64,000 nucleotides of DNA from NCBI GenBank assembly GCA_021200775.1, contig JAJQGB010000004.1, forward strand, positions 372,001-436,000. Direction: 5' to 3'. Positions within the stretch are counted from its first letter, which is position 1. Every line of letters starts with the position of its first letter. The stretch comes from Oscillospiraceae bacterium (GTDB lineage: Bacteria; Bacillota; Clostridia; Oscillospirales; Ruminococcaceae). The notes beneath the pieces were generated by a model, which was not told where the DNA came from, made no database searches, and was given only the letters and a program-made list of their open reading frames with translations. Of the stretch, positions 24,827 to 33,641 are shown piece after piece. Made by a program: the position numbers and the translations under genes.

Positions 24827-26158
24827 TTATTTTAAGGTTGATTTGTAATAATCAACAATATCTTCCTTTAATCTGTTGAGCTTATCCTCACGCATATACG
24901 GCTCGCATTTATGCGCACTTGGGCAGCATTGAAGCATAATGCAATTAGGAAACAGCGGGCATGTGTCGCACTCTGAATCCGGCTCATCTGTAACTTTCCA
25001 CTCGTTGACAACATCTTCATCAGTTATTCCTGTGTATATGCTGCCGCAGGTTTTCGCCCAATAAACATGCTGGCATTCTCGCAGGTCTCCGTTTGGAGCG
25101 ATCACTATCGCTGAATCACTGTCTGCCATACAGTAATTTGTATGTATTCTATTCAATGAATCCGTCCGGTACTGCTTAATGCCCTTTGACCGAATATATT
25201 CCTTCAATCTCCGCAAATCAGCGTAGGCATCTTCCGAAGTTCCCCTCAAAGGAGTATCCGATTTCCCGTCACTGATGTGTTTTACGGAAACATAGAAGTT
25301 TTCATACTGCTTATATCTGTCGGATACATAATCACAGAGATTTATTAAGTCCTCAACATTCTCCCGATCCACATTCATTCGCAGGTTTATCGTGACACCT
25401 GATACCAAAAGCCGCTCTATATTATCCGTGACCCTTACAAACGCACTGCCTAGGTTATTGACATACGCCTTGCGCTTATTATATATATCCTCAGTTCCGT
25501 CCAGCGTAATCTGAACATTATTCAAGTGCCAGTCGTTCACAGCTTTTTCTATCAGTTCTTCTGTGAAGAGGTATCCGTTTGAAGTCATCCGTGAGGAGAA
25601 CGATATGCCGAGAGCGGAGAGTCCGCCGGATATAACATCTATAACTTCTGAATTAAACAGCGGCTCGCCGCCAAACCAGTGAAGGTAAACCTTCTCACCG
25701 CCGCTAGTAGATTCTATGAATCTAACAACATCCAAAGCCGTCTGGCGGCTCATAGAAACCTTCTCGCACCCATGCTCATAGCAGTAAAAGCACCTGGCAT
25801 TGCAGTCCATTGTGGTAACTACGGTATATGAGGACAGATGTTCCGGTGCATACATCACTGATGCAAGAGAGCGGATGTCCAGTGCCAGCTTTTTGTCATC
25901 GCGATTCTGAGGAACGAGAAACCAATTATCATAGAGATATTGCCGCAAAGAACTATCTGAATCATCAGAATTAAGTGTATTGTATTCCTCAGTATCCAGC
26001 AACAACATTTCCTTTGTAACAGTGTTATATATAAGGAAAGACTCGTCCACAGGAGGAGCAACAACACAGTATGAAAAAAGACGTAGGGAAGACTCATCCC
26101 CTGAGGTTTGACAACCCAATATTTTCTTAATTTTATGCCCCTTCTTGATTACTTTCAT
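24827..26158 (-). CDS. Radical SAM/SPASM peptide maturase
   Basis: A 443-residue radical SAM enzyme with SPASM-type C-terminus. Residues about 1-105 are a leader-binding-type N-domain. The [4Fe-4S]-SAM motif is CNARCFYC (C119, C123, C126), followed by HWFGGEPLF near 155-163. The Cys-rich end (NYCMADS, LRECQHVYW, SECDTCPLFPNCIMLQCCP) should hold auxiliary clusters. This build is that of ranthipeptide, sactipeptide and related maturases. I start it at ATG 26158 behind GAGG, not at 26203. It lies between the precursor and the PqqD-like gene, so crosslinking of the precursor is the likely reaction; the bond type is unknown. Confidence 0.88.
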   Translation of the reverse strand: MKVIKKGHKIKKILGCQTSGDESSLRLFSYCVVAPPVDESFLIYNTVTKEMLLLDTEEYNTLNSDDSDSSLRQYLYDNWFLVPQNRDDKKLALDIRSLASVMYAPEHLSSYTVVTTMDCNARCFYCYEHGCEKVSMSRQTALDVVRFIESTSGGEKVYLHWFGGEPLFNSEVIDVISGGLSALGISFSSRMTSNGYLFTEELIEKAVNDWHLNNVQITLDGTEDIYNKRKAYVNNLGSAFVRVTDNIERLLVSGVTINLRMNVDRENVEDLINLCDYVSDRYKQYENFYVSVKHISDGKSDTPLRGTSEDAYADLRRLKEYIRSKGIKQYRTDSLNRIHTNYCMADSDSAIVIAPNGDLRECQHVYWAKTCGSIYTGITDEDVVNEWKVTDEPDSECDTCPLFPNCIMLQCCPSAHKCEPYMREDKLNRLKEDIVDYYKSTLK

Positions 26159-26270
26159 ATTCCTCAACCTCTCAATATATATTCCATACCACGATTTCGG
26201 CACTCAAAACAGGGTTCTATATAGCTATAAAATCTTCCTTTGAAAGCCGAACGATAGGTGTTTTAAGTAT

Positions 26271-26314
26271 AAAAATCCCCCATGGCCAGCTGTAACCATG
26301 ACCACAGGGGATCT
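26271..26314 (-). terminator. Attenuating terminator between precursor and radical SAM genes
   Basis: The minus-strand RNA forms about 14 pairs (AUCCCCUGUGGUCA with UGGCCAUGGGGGAU, several wobble) followed by UUUUUAU. Placement after the precursor suggests partial termination, giving more precursor than enzyme. Confidence 0.65.
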
Positions 26315-26347
26315 TTTATAGATCATTCTATTTCAACTAAGGCAAAA

Positions 26348-26530
26348 TCATTCTTTGGCACATTCCGGCAGGTCTCCAGAAAAACCGCCACCATCATCAA
26401 GCGTTGTACCTGCAGAAGTAACAACTACTGAATCATCGCCCTCAAGAGAAACAACATTAACCTCTGGCTCAACATATGTAGTTTCCACGGTATCACTTCC
26501 TTCGTAAAATTTAGACGTATCTTTTGCCAT
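26348..26530 (-). CDS. RiPP-like precursor peptide, 60 aa
   Basis: A 60-residue peptide with no signal sequence. The N-terminal part (residues 1-30, with VEPEVNVVSLEGDD) reads as a leader of the kind seen in Clostridia next to PqqD/radical SAM genes. The C-terminal part, after VVVTSAG, is TTLDDGGGFSGDLPECAKE: glycine-rich, with one Cys at 57 and acidic residues, and is the presumed core. ATG 26530 follows a strong AAGGAGGAA site and a consensus promoter. It is the first gene of the cluster. A one-Cys core argues against a classical multi-thioether sactipeptide or ranthipeptide. Confidence 0.8.
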   Translation of the reverse strand: MAKDTSKFYEGSDTVETTYVEPEVNVVSLEGDDSVVVTSAGTTLDDGGGFSGDLPECAKE

Positions 26531-26537
26531 AAAAAAT

Positions 26538-26616
26538 TCCTCCTTAGATTTCGCAAAGGAGGAGAAATGTAGATATGAAAAATCCTCCGTTGCACTTTGT
26601 TAAATAGTGTCGGAGG
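26538..26616 (-). promoter_or_regulatory. Leader of the precursor mRNA with competing SD pairings
   Basis: Upstream hairpin CCTCCG (26616-26611) / CGGAGG (26589-26584) with inner CACT / AGTG pairs. A CTCCTCC stretch (26564-26558) follows, then the ribosome-binding site AAGGAGGA (26545-26538). CTCCTCC can pair with either GGAGG copy, so mutually exclusive structures are possible. Confidence 0.45.
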
Positions 26617-26728
26617 TTTGGTATGGGTGCTTGATTTCGACGAAAAAATATCCGCAGAAACCAGTACCCCCCCCGAATGAATACATATTGTGGTATGGTC
26701 TTAATGCTCAATCCCCAAGCATGTATAT

Positions 26729-26757
26729 ATTATAATACGGTTCGTGGGGGTTGTCAA
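26729..26757 (-). promoter_or_regulatory. Perfect consensus promoter of the RiPP-type cluster
   Basis: TTGACA (26757-26752), 17-bp spacer, TATAAT (26734-26729), about 200 bp upstream of the precursor start. Confidence 0.8.
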
Positions 26758-26814
26758 GCGTTTTTTTAAATTTTTCTGAAAAAATTTTTCGCCGGAGATT
26801 TTTTAAAAAAGTGC

Positions 26815-26843
26815 TTGACAAAGTTCCGGAGTTGTGCTATCAT
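26815..26843 (+). promoter_or_regulatory. Promoter of the initiator tRNA gene
   Basis: TTGACA (26815-26820), 17-bp spacer ending TGTGC (extended -10), TATCAT (26838-26843). Confidence 0.75.
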
Positions 26844-26880
26844 ATATGAGCGTTCGGGGCTAGCGCCCCTTACGATATAT

Positions 26881-26956
<76 letters not shown>

Positions 26957-26960
26957 GAAT

Positions 26961-26996
26961 AAAATTCCGAATCGTTATGGCGGTTCGGGATTTTTT
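26961..26996 (+). terminator. Terminator of the tRNA gene
   Basis: Stem ATTCCGAATCG / CGGTTCGGGAT (one mismatch, one wobble) followed by TTTTTT. Confidence 0.75.
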
Positions 26997-27038
26997 GTTG
27001 TTCTCAGAAAAAGTCAATAATCGTCTCATAATCGGTCA

Positions 27039-27067
27039 TTGAATTTTATACAATTTTATAGTATAAT
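27039..27067 (+). promoter_or_regulatory. Promoter of the GH43 gene
   Basis: TTGAAT (27039-27044), 17-bp spacer, TATAAT (27062-27067), 33 bp upstream of the ATG. Confidence 0.7.
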
Positions 27068-27099
27068 TTGTCCATACCCTTTAGAAAGGAACATTTAAA

Positions 27100-28908
27100 A
27101 TGAAGAAAAGGATAATTAACTTCATGACAATTGCTACGATACTTGTCACTTCCCTCACAGCTTGCGGAAGTGCAACAGCATCAGACTTCACCATTTCAAA
27201 GGATTTGGTTGACACCCAGGAGCTCGGCTACAGTGTTGGGAATTCTCTCACTGAAGCTTACAAGACTGTAGGTGAGAACAACCCGATTTCGTCGGTCACC
27301 TTCTTTGCCGACCCGACTTCGGTTGAGTATAACGGCAGGCTCTATGTCTACGGAACGAACGACAGCGAACAGTATGACAAGGGCACCGGCTCGGATGAGA
27401 ATACTTACGGTTCGATTGGCTCGCTCGTCTGCTACTCCACCGACGACATGGTGAACTGGACCTATGAGTGCACCATCGAGGTCACCGACATTGCGACATG
27501 GGCTGGGTGCTCTTGGGCTCCGTCCATCGTTTCAAGAGAGAAATCGAATGGAAAGACAGAGTTCTTCCTCTACTTTGCTAACGGCGCAGGAGGAATCGGA
27601 GTTCTCACTTCTGACTCCCCCACCGGTCCGTGGAAAGACCCTCTCGGCAAGGCTCTTATTGATAATTCCACAGGTGCTTTGGCTAAAGACCCGGTTTACT
27701 GGTGCTTCGACCCTGGCGTTGTTATCGACGATGACGGCGTGGGATGGCTTGCTTTCGGCGGAGGAAGTGCCGTTCACGATGACGAGGACGGAATGTTCAC
27801 AGGTAACTGCCGTCTTGTAAAGCTCGGAAGCGACATGATTTCCCTTGCCAGTGACATTGTGAAGATTCCCGCCGTTTACCACTTCGAGGCAAACGAATTG
27901 AACTACATCAATGGCACGTATGTCCTGACTTACTGCTCGAACTATACAGACAGATATGCGTGGTCTTCATACGATTCTGATGAGGACGCACCGACGACTT
28001 GTTCAATGGTCTACATGACATCGACCGACCCTCTCAACCCGGATAGCTGGGTATATGGCGGCTTATATCTCTCGAATCCTTCGCGCTATGGCTTCCCATT
28101 CAGCAACAACCATTCGCACCTGCAGAAGTTCGGGGACACATATTATATTCTGTATCAGACAGTTATGCTCCTTGACAATATGAATTCATCCGCAAGTGGC
28201 TACAGAAGCATTGGGGTTGATGTTATAGATGTAGACGAAGATACCGTTACTATCTCCCCTGCTACTATGACTCGTGAAGGAGTCGAACAGTTGAAAGACC
28301 TGAATGCGTTTTCGGTTAATCAGGCGGAAACAGCGGTTACAACTGCTGGAATCAAGTACCACACAAGTGATGGCAAAACCTACATCACAAGCATTTCAGA
28401 TGGCGACTGGTCGGCGGTTTCGTCGGTTGATTTCGGAAATGGCGCAAACGCATTTGCGGCTACTGTCAGAGGAAAAGGCATAATTGAGGTAAGGCTTGAT
28501 TCGGTTGACGGAACTGTTGTCGGAAACGTTCAGTTCAATACCGGAAGCGATTTCCAGACGATTGTATGCACTCTTGACAAGATGGTTTCGGGCACTCATG
28601 ATCTTTACTTCGTATTCGGCGGAAGCTTCGTCTTTGACGAATGGCAGTTTGCGTACATCTCGGACGAAACAGTTTCCGGACTAAGTGCCAATGCAAGCAC
28701 TGGCAAGGTCAAGCTTTCCTGGAATTCGAGTACCGATTCCGAGTACACAATCTACTACAAGAGGAGTTCCTCCTCTGAATGGAAGATTGCCGGAACCACC
28801 ACGAAAAGCTCTGTAAGTATCACAGGGCTCATGAGTGGCGTTAGCTACCAGTTCGTGATTAAAAACAGCACATCAAGCACGGATATTGTGACTGCCACGC
28901 CTTCATAA
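27100..28908 (+). CDS. GH43 lipoprotein glycosidase with CBM6-like and FN3 domains
   Basis: A 602-residue surface glycosidase, probably arabinofuranosidase or beta-xylosidase acting on arabinoxylan. The lipobox LTSLTAC gives Cys22. The five-bladed GH43 domain covers about residues 60-390: FFADPTSV (base Asp), CFDPGVVIDDDG (pKa-modulating Asp) and YHFEANELNY (acid Glu) are in the expected order. Residues about 400-515 look like a CBM6-type beta-sandwich (FDEWQFAY at its end), and 520-602 a fibronectin type III domain. ATG 27100 follows AAAGGAAC. It is flanked by its own promoter and terminator. Confidence 0.88.
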   Translation: MKKRIINFMTIATILVTSLTACGSATASDFTISKDLVDTQELGYSVGNSLTEAYKTVGENNPISSVTFFADPTSVEYNGRLYVYGTNDSEQYDKGTGSDENTYGSIGSLVCYSTDDMVNWTYECTIEVTDIATWAGCSWAPSIVSREKSNGKTEFFLYFANGAGGIGVLTSDSPTGPWKDPLGKALIDNSTGALAKDPVYWCFDPGVVIDDDGVGWLAFGGGSAVHDDEDGMFTGNCRLVKLGSDMISLASDIVKIPAVYHFEANELNYINGTYVLTYCSNYTDRYAWSSYDSDEDAPTTCSMVYMTSTDPLNPDSWVYGGLYLSNPSRYGFPFSNNHSHLQKFGDTYYILYQTVMLLDNMNSSASGYRSIGVDVIDVDEDTVTISPATMTREGVEQLKDLNAFSVNQAETAVTTAGIKYHTSDGKTYITSISDGDWSAVSSVDFGNGANAFAATVRGKGIIEVRLDSVDGTVVGNVQFNTGSDFQTIVCTLDKMVSGTHDLYFVFGGSFVFDEWQFAYISDETVSGLSANASTGKVKLSWNSSTDSEYTIYYKRSSSSEWKIAGTTTKSSVSITGLMSGVSYQFVIKNSTSSTDIVTATPS

Positions 28909-28920
28909 AATACTATAAAA

Positions 28921-28957
28921 AATCAGGGACACCGCAACTTTGCGATGTCCCTTTTTA
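28921..28957 (+). terminator. Terminator of the GH43 gene
   Basis: Stem AGGGACACCGCAA / TTGCGATGTCCCT followed by TTTTA; it also faces the convergent gene ending at 28963. Confidence 0.8.
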
Positions 28958-28962
28958 TTTGG

Positions 28963-29751
28963 TTATTTCTTCTTGTCTTTTGATTTCTTCGGCTTCTTCT
29001 TTTTCTGATTCTGATATGGATACGGACTCATCTTGGCTTTTTCTCTCTTATCGTCGAGGATGAAGCCGTAAATCGTGAGTACAGCGAATATTACAAGCCC
29101 GATTCCAGCCGGAACTGCCACGCACCAATAAGGAATGGTGTCGGAAGCTTCCGGAAGAGCCTGAATTTTCAGAGTGTAGCCGAGAGCCGTTCCGCTGATT
29201 CCCATTGCTGAAAGACCTTCAGTGAAAAGCTCCTCTTCGGAAGAAGTCATCGTCTTGAAGCGACCGGTTATCTCAACTATGCTTCCCTGATATCCGGAAT
29301 CCGGGTCAGCGGCATAGGAAAGATATGCGTCTATGACTTCCTGAATATCGTCGTCACCGCGCTTGTCCGCTTCGACAAGGGTTGCAACCTGTTCGCCGTT
29401 GATATCGAGATACATTACGTAATAGTAGTAGTTTGCGGCATCCTCAGTGGCGGCAATATAGCCAATCTGTGCTAAGAACTTGTAGGCACTGCCGGTGACG
29501 TACTGGTCGGTCAGATCATATGTGAGAGTTACATCCGACAGGTCGATAACATTTTCGGCTTTCTTGACGTTTCTGTAGATGGTACCGATAGTTGCCACTG
29601 TCGGCAGGAATGCAACGAGGCAAATGATAGTCGCAATCAGAAGTATATAGATAGTTTTACCGGTGAGGAACCGCTTTAGCTTGGTGTCCTCAGTAGGCGC
29701 AAACTCTTCTTTGACTTCGTAGGTTTCGTTATTTCCGTCTAAAATACTCAT
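28963..29751 (-). CDS. Two-TM membrane protein, unknown function
   Basis: A 262-residue membrane protein I do not recognise by name. One membrane segment lies at about residues 33-58 (IYILLIATIICLVAFLP) and one at 207-232 (AVPAGIGLVIFAVLTIYGFIL). Between them is an ectodomain of about 145 residues rich in Tyr and acidic residues, and the tail is strongly basic (QKKKKPKKSKDKKK). The topology places both ends inside. ATG 29751 follows GGAGG. It has its own promoter inside the 3' end of the downstream-lying ABC gene, so it is not clearly part of that operon. Confidence 0.7.
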   Translation of the reverse strand: MSILDGNNETYEVKEEFAPTEDTKLKRFLTGKTIYILLIATIICLVAFLPTVATIGTIYRNVKKAENVIDLSDVTLTYDLTDQYVTGSAYKFLAQIGYIAATEDAANYYYYVMYLDINGEQVATLVEADKRGDDDIQEVIDAYLSYAADPDSGYQGSIVEITGRFKTMTSSEEELFTEGLSAMGISGTALGYTLKIQALPEASDTIPYWCVAVPAGIGLVIFAVLTIYGFILDDKREKAKMSPYPYQNQKKKKPKKSKDKKK

Positions 29752-29805
29752 TTTGTGTCCTCCATGACGTGGGTTCTGCGGAAAACCGCAACACTATTAC
29801 TGGAA

Positions 29806-29834
29806 ATTATAGCACATTACTTCGCTCACGTCAA
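29806..29834 (-). promoter_or_regulatory. Promoter of the two-TM protein
   Basis: TTGACG (29834-29829), 17-bp spacer ending TGTGC, TATAAT (29811-29806). The -35 box overlaps the stop region of the upstream ABC gene. Confidence 0.65.
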
Positions 29835-31720
29835 TTATTTTGTAAGAGGTTTTCTTTTTCAAACTGCAACATGTAGAGCTCATAGTAGTGTCCCTTCAGT
29901 GCAATGAGCTCGTCATGGGTTCCGCTTTCGAGGATTTCGCCGTGAGAAAGGTAGATGATTCTGTCTGCTTTTCTTATGGTAGACAGTCTGTGGGCAACTA
30001 TAAGGAGCGTTCCGATGTTCATCATCTTTTCGAGCGAATCCTGAATCAGGATTTCGGTTTCGGTATCGATGTTGGCGGTAGCTTCGTCGAGAATCATGAC
30101 TTCCGGCTTGTGAATTATGGTTCTTGCGAACGAAAGAAGCTGGCGCTGACCTGCTGAGAAGTTGTTTCCACGCTCTCTTACCTCTTCGTCTAGACCCTTG
30201 TCAAGCTTTTCTATAATCTTATCGGCATTGACATAGCGGCAGACGGACATTATCTCCTCATCGGTGAAGCTGTCTTCACGGAGAACAATATTGCTTCGGA
30301 TTGTTCCTGAGAAGAGGAAGACGTCCTGAAGCATCTGACCGAAATGCTTTCTCAGACTTGAAACGGTGTAGTGCTTGATGTCGACGCCGTCGATGAGAAT
30401 CTGACCTTTCTGAATGTCATAGTTGCGGCAGATTAGGGAGAGTATCGTCGTCTTGCCGGAGCCGGTTGCTCCTACGAATGCGACTGTCTCTCCGGCGTTG
30501 ACCTTGAAGGAAACATCTTTCAGAACCCACTCGCCTTCGTTATAGGCAAACCAGACATTCCTGAACTCGATATCGCCCTTGCAGGTTTCGAGGTCTACGG
30601 CGTCCGGCTCGTCCTGAATTTCGGGAACCATGTCGAAGATGGTAAATATCTTCTCAGCCGAAGCAAATGCCGACTGAAGCCAGTTGAACTGCTCGGCGAG
30701 GTTCTGAATCGGGTTATAGAACTTCGAGATGTACATATAGAAGGAGACGATAGTACCACTGGTGATGGTCTGACCGAGGAAAACAGTATCTTTGATGTAT
30801 CCCCTGCCGCCGAGGTAGAAGAGGCAGAGTATAGACGAAACATAGAGCATATAAACAAGCGGACGGAAGACTGCAAATGTTAATATTTGCTGAGTCTGTG
30901 CACGCTCCAGCTTCTTGTTTCTCTGCTGGAACTCGCCGAGCTTTCTGTCCTCACGGTTGAAAATCTGGATGATTTTCATACCCGAAAGGTGTTCGGATAT
31001 AAACGTATTTATTTCGGTTGTACCGTCTTTGACTCGTCTGTAGGCACGGCGGGAGAACTTTCTGAAGATGACTGTGAACAACAGAATAAACGGCACGAAG
31101 CAAAGCACCATCAGTGTCAGCTGGTAGTTCAGCATCAGCATCGCAACAAGAACTCCAATGATTACAAAGAAGTTCTTGATGAGATTTACGAGGATATTCG
31201 TAAACATTACAGAGATGGCGTTGGTGTCGTTTGTAACTCTGGTGACAAGCTTTCCGACGGGGATGTTGTTGAGCTGGGCATGAGAAAGGCTCTCGATGTG
31301 CTTCATCAGGTCTTCACGGAGTGCAGAAAGAATCTTCTGACCGATTTTCTGAAGAACAATTGCCTGGACATAGGTGCATATCATCGAAATGATGAGGATG
31401 CTTGCATAAACTGCGATGTAGGCGAAAATTTCATTCATCTCGAAGTCGCCGACAATCATGTCTTCGATTTCGCCGATAATCAAAGGAGAAATAATGTCGT
31501 AGGCAACGGACACAAGCATTACGAAGAGAACGAAGATGAACTGTCCCAGATAGGGCTTGGCGTATTTGAGAAGCCTTTTCAGGATTTCGCCGTCGGACAT
31601 GTTTCTGTCGAAGCCCATTGCTTCTTTTCTGTCTTTAACAGAGAGATAAGCAACGATAAATACGATTGAGACGACGCCGATTACTGCGCCGACAGCCAAA
31701 AGAGGATAAAACTCACGCAT
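29831..31720 (-). CDS. Heterodimeric ABC exporter, canonical-Glu subunit (LmrD/BmrD-like)
   Basis: A 629-residue half-transporter with six membrane segments and a C-terminal ATPase. Walker A GATGSGKTT near 413, Walker B MILDEATANID with the catalytic Glu intact, H-loop VAHRLSTIRKAD. Its signature is FSAGQRQLL, a departure from LSGGQ. With the partner at 31713-33497 this gives one degenerate and one competent ATP site, as in LmrCD, BmrCD and TM287/288. It probably exports drugs or lipids. It overlaps the partner gene by 8 bp. Residues 1-30 include an extra membrane segment before the core. Confidence 0.9.
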   Translation of the reverse strand: MREFYPLLAVGAVIGVVSIVFIVAYLSVKDRKEAMGFDRNMSDGEILKRLLKYAKPYLGQFIFVLFVMLVSVAYDIISPLIIGEIEDMIVGDFEMNEIFAYIAVYASILIISMICTYVQAIVLQKIGQKILSALREDLMKHIESLSHAQLNNIPVGKLVTRVTNDTNAISVMFTNILVNLIKNFFVIIGVLVAMLMLNYQLTLMVLCFVPFILLFTVIFRKFSRRAYRRVKDGTTEINTFISEHLSGMKIIQIFNREDRKLGEFQQRNKKLERAQTQQILTFAVFRPLVYMLYVSSILCLFYLGGRGYIKDTVFLGQTITSGTIVSFYMYISKFYNPIQNLAEQFNWLQSAFASAEKIFTIFDMVPEIQDEPDAVDLETCKGDIEFRNVWFAYNEGEWVLKDVSFKVNAGETVAFVGATGSGKTTILSLICRNYDIQKGQILIDGVDIKHYTVSSLRKHFGQMLQDVFLFSGTIRSNIVLREDSFTDEEIMSVCRYVNADKIIEKLDKGLDEEVRERGNNFSAGQRQLLSFARTIIHKPEVMILDEATANIDTETEILIQDSLEKMMNIGTLLIVAHRLSTIRKADRIIYLSHGEILESGTHDELIALKGHYYELYMLQFEKENLLQNN

Positions 31721-33497
31721 TTACGACACCTCTTTCATTTTCAAGACGCTGCAAGTCGACTGTCAGCTTGTACTGCGGACAGCTCTTATATAGCTCTTCG
31801 TGGTTTCCGACTGCAAGGATATTACCGTCGTCGATGAAGATAATCTTGTCCATATGCTCGATGGTGGTGACTCTGTGGGCGATGAGAATTGTTGTCTTGC
31901 CCTTACGGGAATTTTTAAGACCGGCTAGAATCTCTTTCTCGGTTTCGATGTCGACAGCGGAGACGGAGTCGTCCAGGATAAGAATCGAAGCGTCTTTCAT
32001 GAGGGCTCGTGCTATGGAAATTCTCTGCTTCTGTCCGCCGGAGACGGTCACGCCACGCTCGCCCAGGACTGTATCGTAGCCTTCGGCGAACTCGACGATA
32101 TTGTCGTCGACTGCAGAGAGTTTTGCGGCTTCGACTGCTTTTTCGTGTGATACGTCATCAGACGCAAATTCGATATTATGCTCTATCGTGTCGCTGAAGA
32201 GGAAGTTATCCTGTGGGACATAGGCGCAGTATTTTCTGAGAGATGCTATCGAGATTGAATTTACATCCTTGCCGTCGACGAAAATCTTGCCGTCTGGGAC
32301 GCTGTAGATTCGGAGTATAAGGTCGGCAAGAGTGGTCTTGCCTGCTCCGGTTCTGCCGATTACACCGACGCTTTCACCGGCGTTTATCTTGAACGAAGCG
32401 TTCTTTAAAACGTCATACTCGCCGTCGGGATATCTGAATGTCAGGTCTTTGAACTCAATGTCACCCTTGACATCTTTGATATCGGTAACATCTTCCCTGT
32501 CTTTTACGTCGACTTCGGCGTCCAGAAGTTCGCTGATTCTCTTTAAGGACGCTGTGCCCTGAGAATGCATGTTGATGAGCTCGGCGACTGCCATAACAGG
32601 CCAGACGATTGAGTTGAAGTATCCCATAAATTCGACAAGCTGTCCTGCGTTGAAGGTGCCCTTGTAGACAAGATAGCTTCCGTAGCCCAGGATAACGCAG
32701 ATTACGGACTCGACAAGAAGTGTTACGAAGATTGTCATCAAGGTTGAAAGGCGTGTGTATTCGACGTTGGCGTCTTCATTCTCCTTGTTGAGCTTGCGGA
32801 ACGCCATAAGCTCCTTGCTTTCTTTTACAAATGCCTTGATTACCGCAATTCCCGAGAAGCTTTCCTGAGAGAAATCGGAGAGCTTCGAGAATGCCTCCTG
32901 ACGGACTTCCCACTTCTTCTCCATGTACTGCATGAGCGTCAAGCCGACGCCGAAGAGAAGTGCTATCGGAATCATGCAGAGAAGCGACATCAGTGCGTTC
33001 ATGCGGAGCATCTTTATAAACGAGAGAATTCCCAAGAATGCGGCATCACAGGTCATAAGGATTCCGTTTGAATAGCAATCACGGATGGTTTCAAGGTCGT
33101 TTGTGAAGAGCGACATCAGGTTACCGACCTTGTTCTTCTGGTAATACTGCTGGGATAAATCCTTGCAGTGGTCGAACATACGGAATCTCAAATCTGCCGC
33201 AACCTTGTTTCCGCTTCCGTTGAAGCAGACACGCCAGAGGAATCTCCCACAGACTATTCCGACGATGATACCTATCATCGGCAGGCAGACTTCGTCGAGA
33301 AGAAAATCCATGTCAAATGCCGCCGTTGTGCCGTCATCAAGGGTGATAAAGCCATCGTTCAGACCGTTAATGACGTTTCTATAGAGCTCAGGGATGATGA
33401 GCTGGAGATAATCGACTAAGATAAGCGCGGCTATACCGATTATCAACAGATAGGCGTACTTTATGTAGTAGCGATTTATGTGCTTTCCGAAAAGCAT
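31713..33497 (-). CDS. Heterodimeric ABC exporter, degenerate-site subunit (LmrC/BmrC-like)
   Basis: A 594-residue half-transporter: six membrane segments and a C-terminal ATPase. Walker A GRTGAGKTT, signature VSGGQKQR, and Walker B ILILDDSVSAVD, in which the catalytic Glu is replaced by Asp, the hallmark of the non-canonical subunit of BmrCD-type exporters. The start at ATG 33497 follows GGAGGG; an upstream extension to 33524 enters the promoter. It is first in a two-gene operon with 29831-31720. The substrate is unknown; multidrug export is the family default. Confidence 0.9.
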   Translation of the reverse strand: MLFGKHINRYYIKYAYLLIIGIAALILVDYLQLIIPELYRNVINGLNDGFITLDDGTTAAFDMDFLLDEVCLPMIGIIVGIVCGRFLWRVCFNGSGNKVAADLRFRMFDHCKDLSQQYYQKNKVGNLMSLFTNDLETIRDCYSNGILMTCDAAFLGILSFIKMLRMNALMSLLCMIPIALLFGVGLTLMQYMEKKWEVRQEAFSKLSDFSQESFSGIAVIKAFVKESKELMAFRKLNKENEDANVEYTRLSTLMTIFVTLLVESVICVILGYGSYLVYKGTFNAGQLVEFMGYFNSIVWPVMAVAELINMHSQGTASLKRISELLDAEVDVKDREDVTDIKDVKGDIEFKDLTFRYPDGEYDVLKNASFKINAGESVGVIGRTGAGKTTLADLILRIYSVPDGKIFVDGKDVNSISIASLRKYCAYVPQDNFLFSDTIEHNIEFASDDVSHEKAVEAAKLSAVDDNIVEFAEGYDTVLGERGVTVSGGQKQRISIARALMKDASILILDDSVSAVDIETEKEILAGLKNSRKGKTTILIAHRVTTIEHMDKIIFIDDGNILAVGNHEELYKSCPQYKLTVDLQRLENERGVVNA

Positions 33498-33529
33498 ATA
33501 ATCCCTCCAAATTACAAAATTCAAAGGCG

Positions 33530-33558
33530 ATTATAGCACATTGCACCGTTGAAATCAA
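33530..33558 (-). promoter_or_regulatory. Promoter of the heterodimeric ABC exporter
   Basis: TTGATT (33558-33553), 17-bp spacer ending TGTGC, TATAAT (33535-33530). Confidence 0.7.
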
Positions 33559-33606
33559 GAGGCAATTTCGCTATATTGTATTTCACCGAAAGACAAATTT
33601 TTGGCA

Positions 33607-33636
33607 CGAAAAAGCCCCGAGATAATTCCCGGGGGC
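33607..33636 (-). terminator. Terminator of the second ABC exporter pair
   Basis: The minus-strand stem AGCCCCCGGGA / TCTCGGGGCT is followed by TTTTTCG, immediately after the stop at 33642. Confidence 0.8.
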
Positions 33637-33641
33637 TTATC

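Noticed and set aside
26661-26690. C8 homopolymer upstream of the precursor gene as a phase-variation tract
   Set aside because: It lies in the untranslated leader, not in a coding frame or between promoter boxes, so an on/off effect is not evident.
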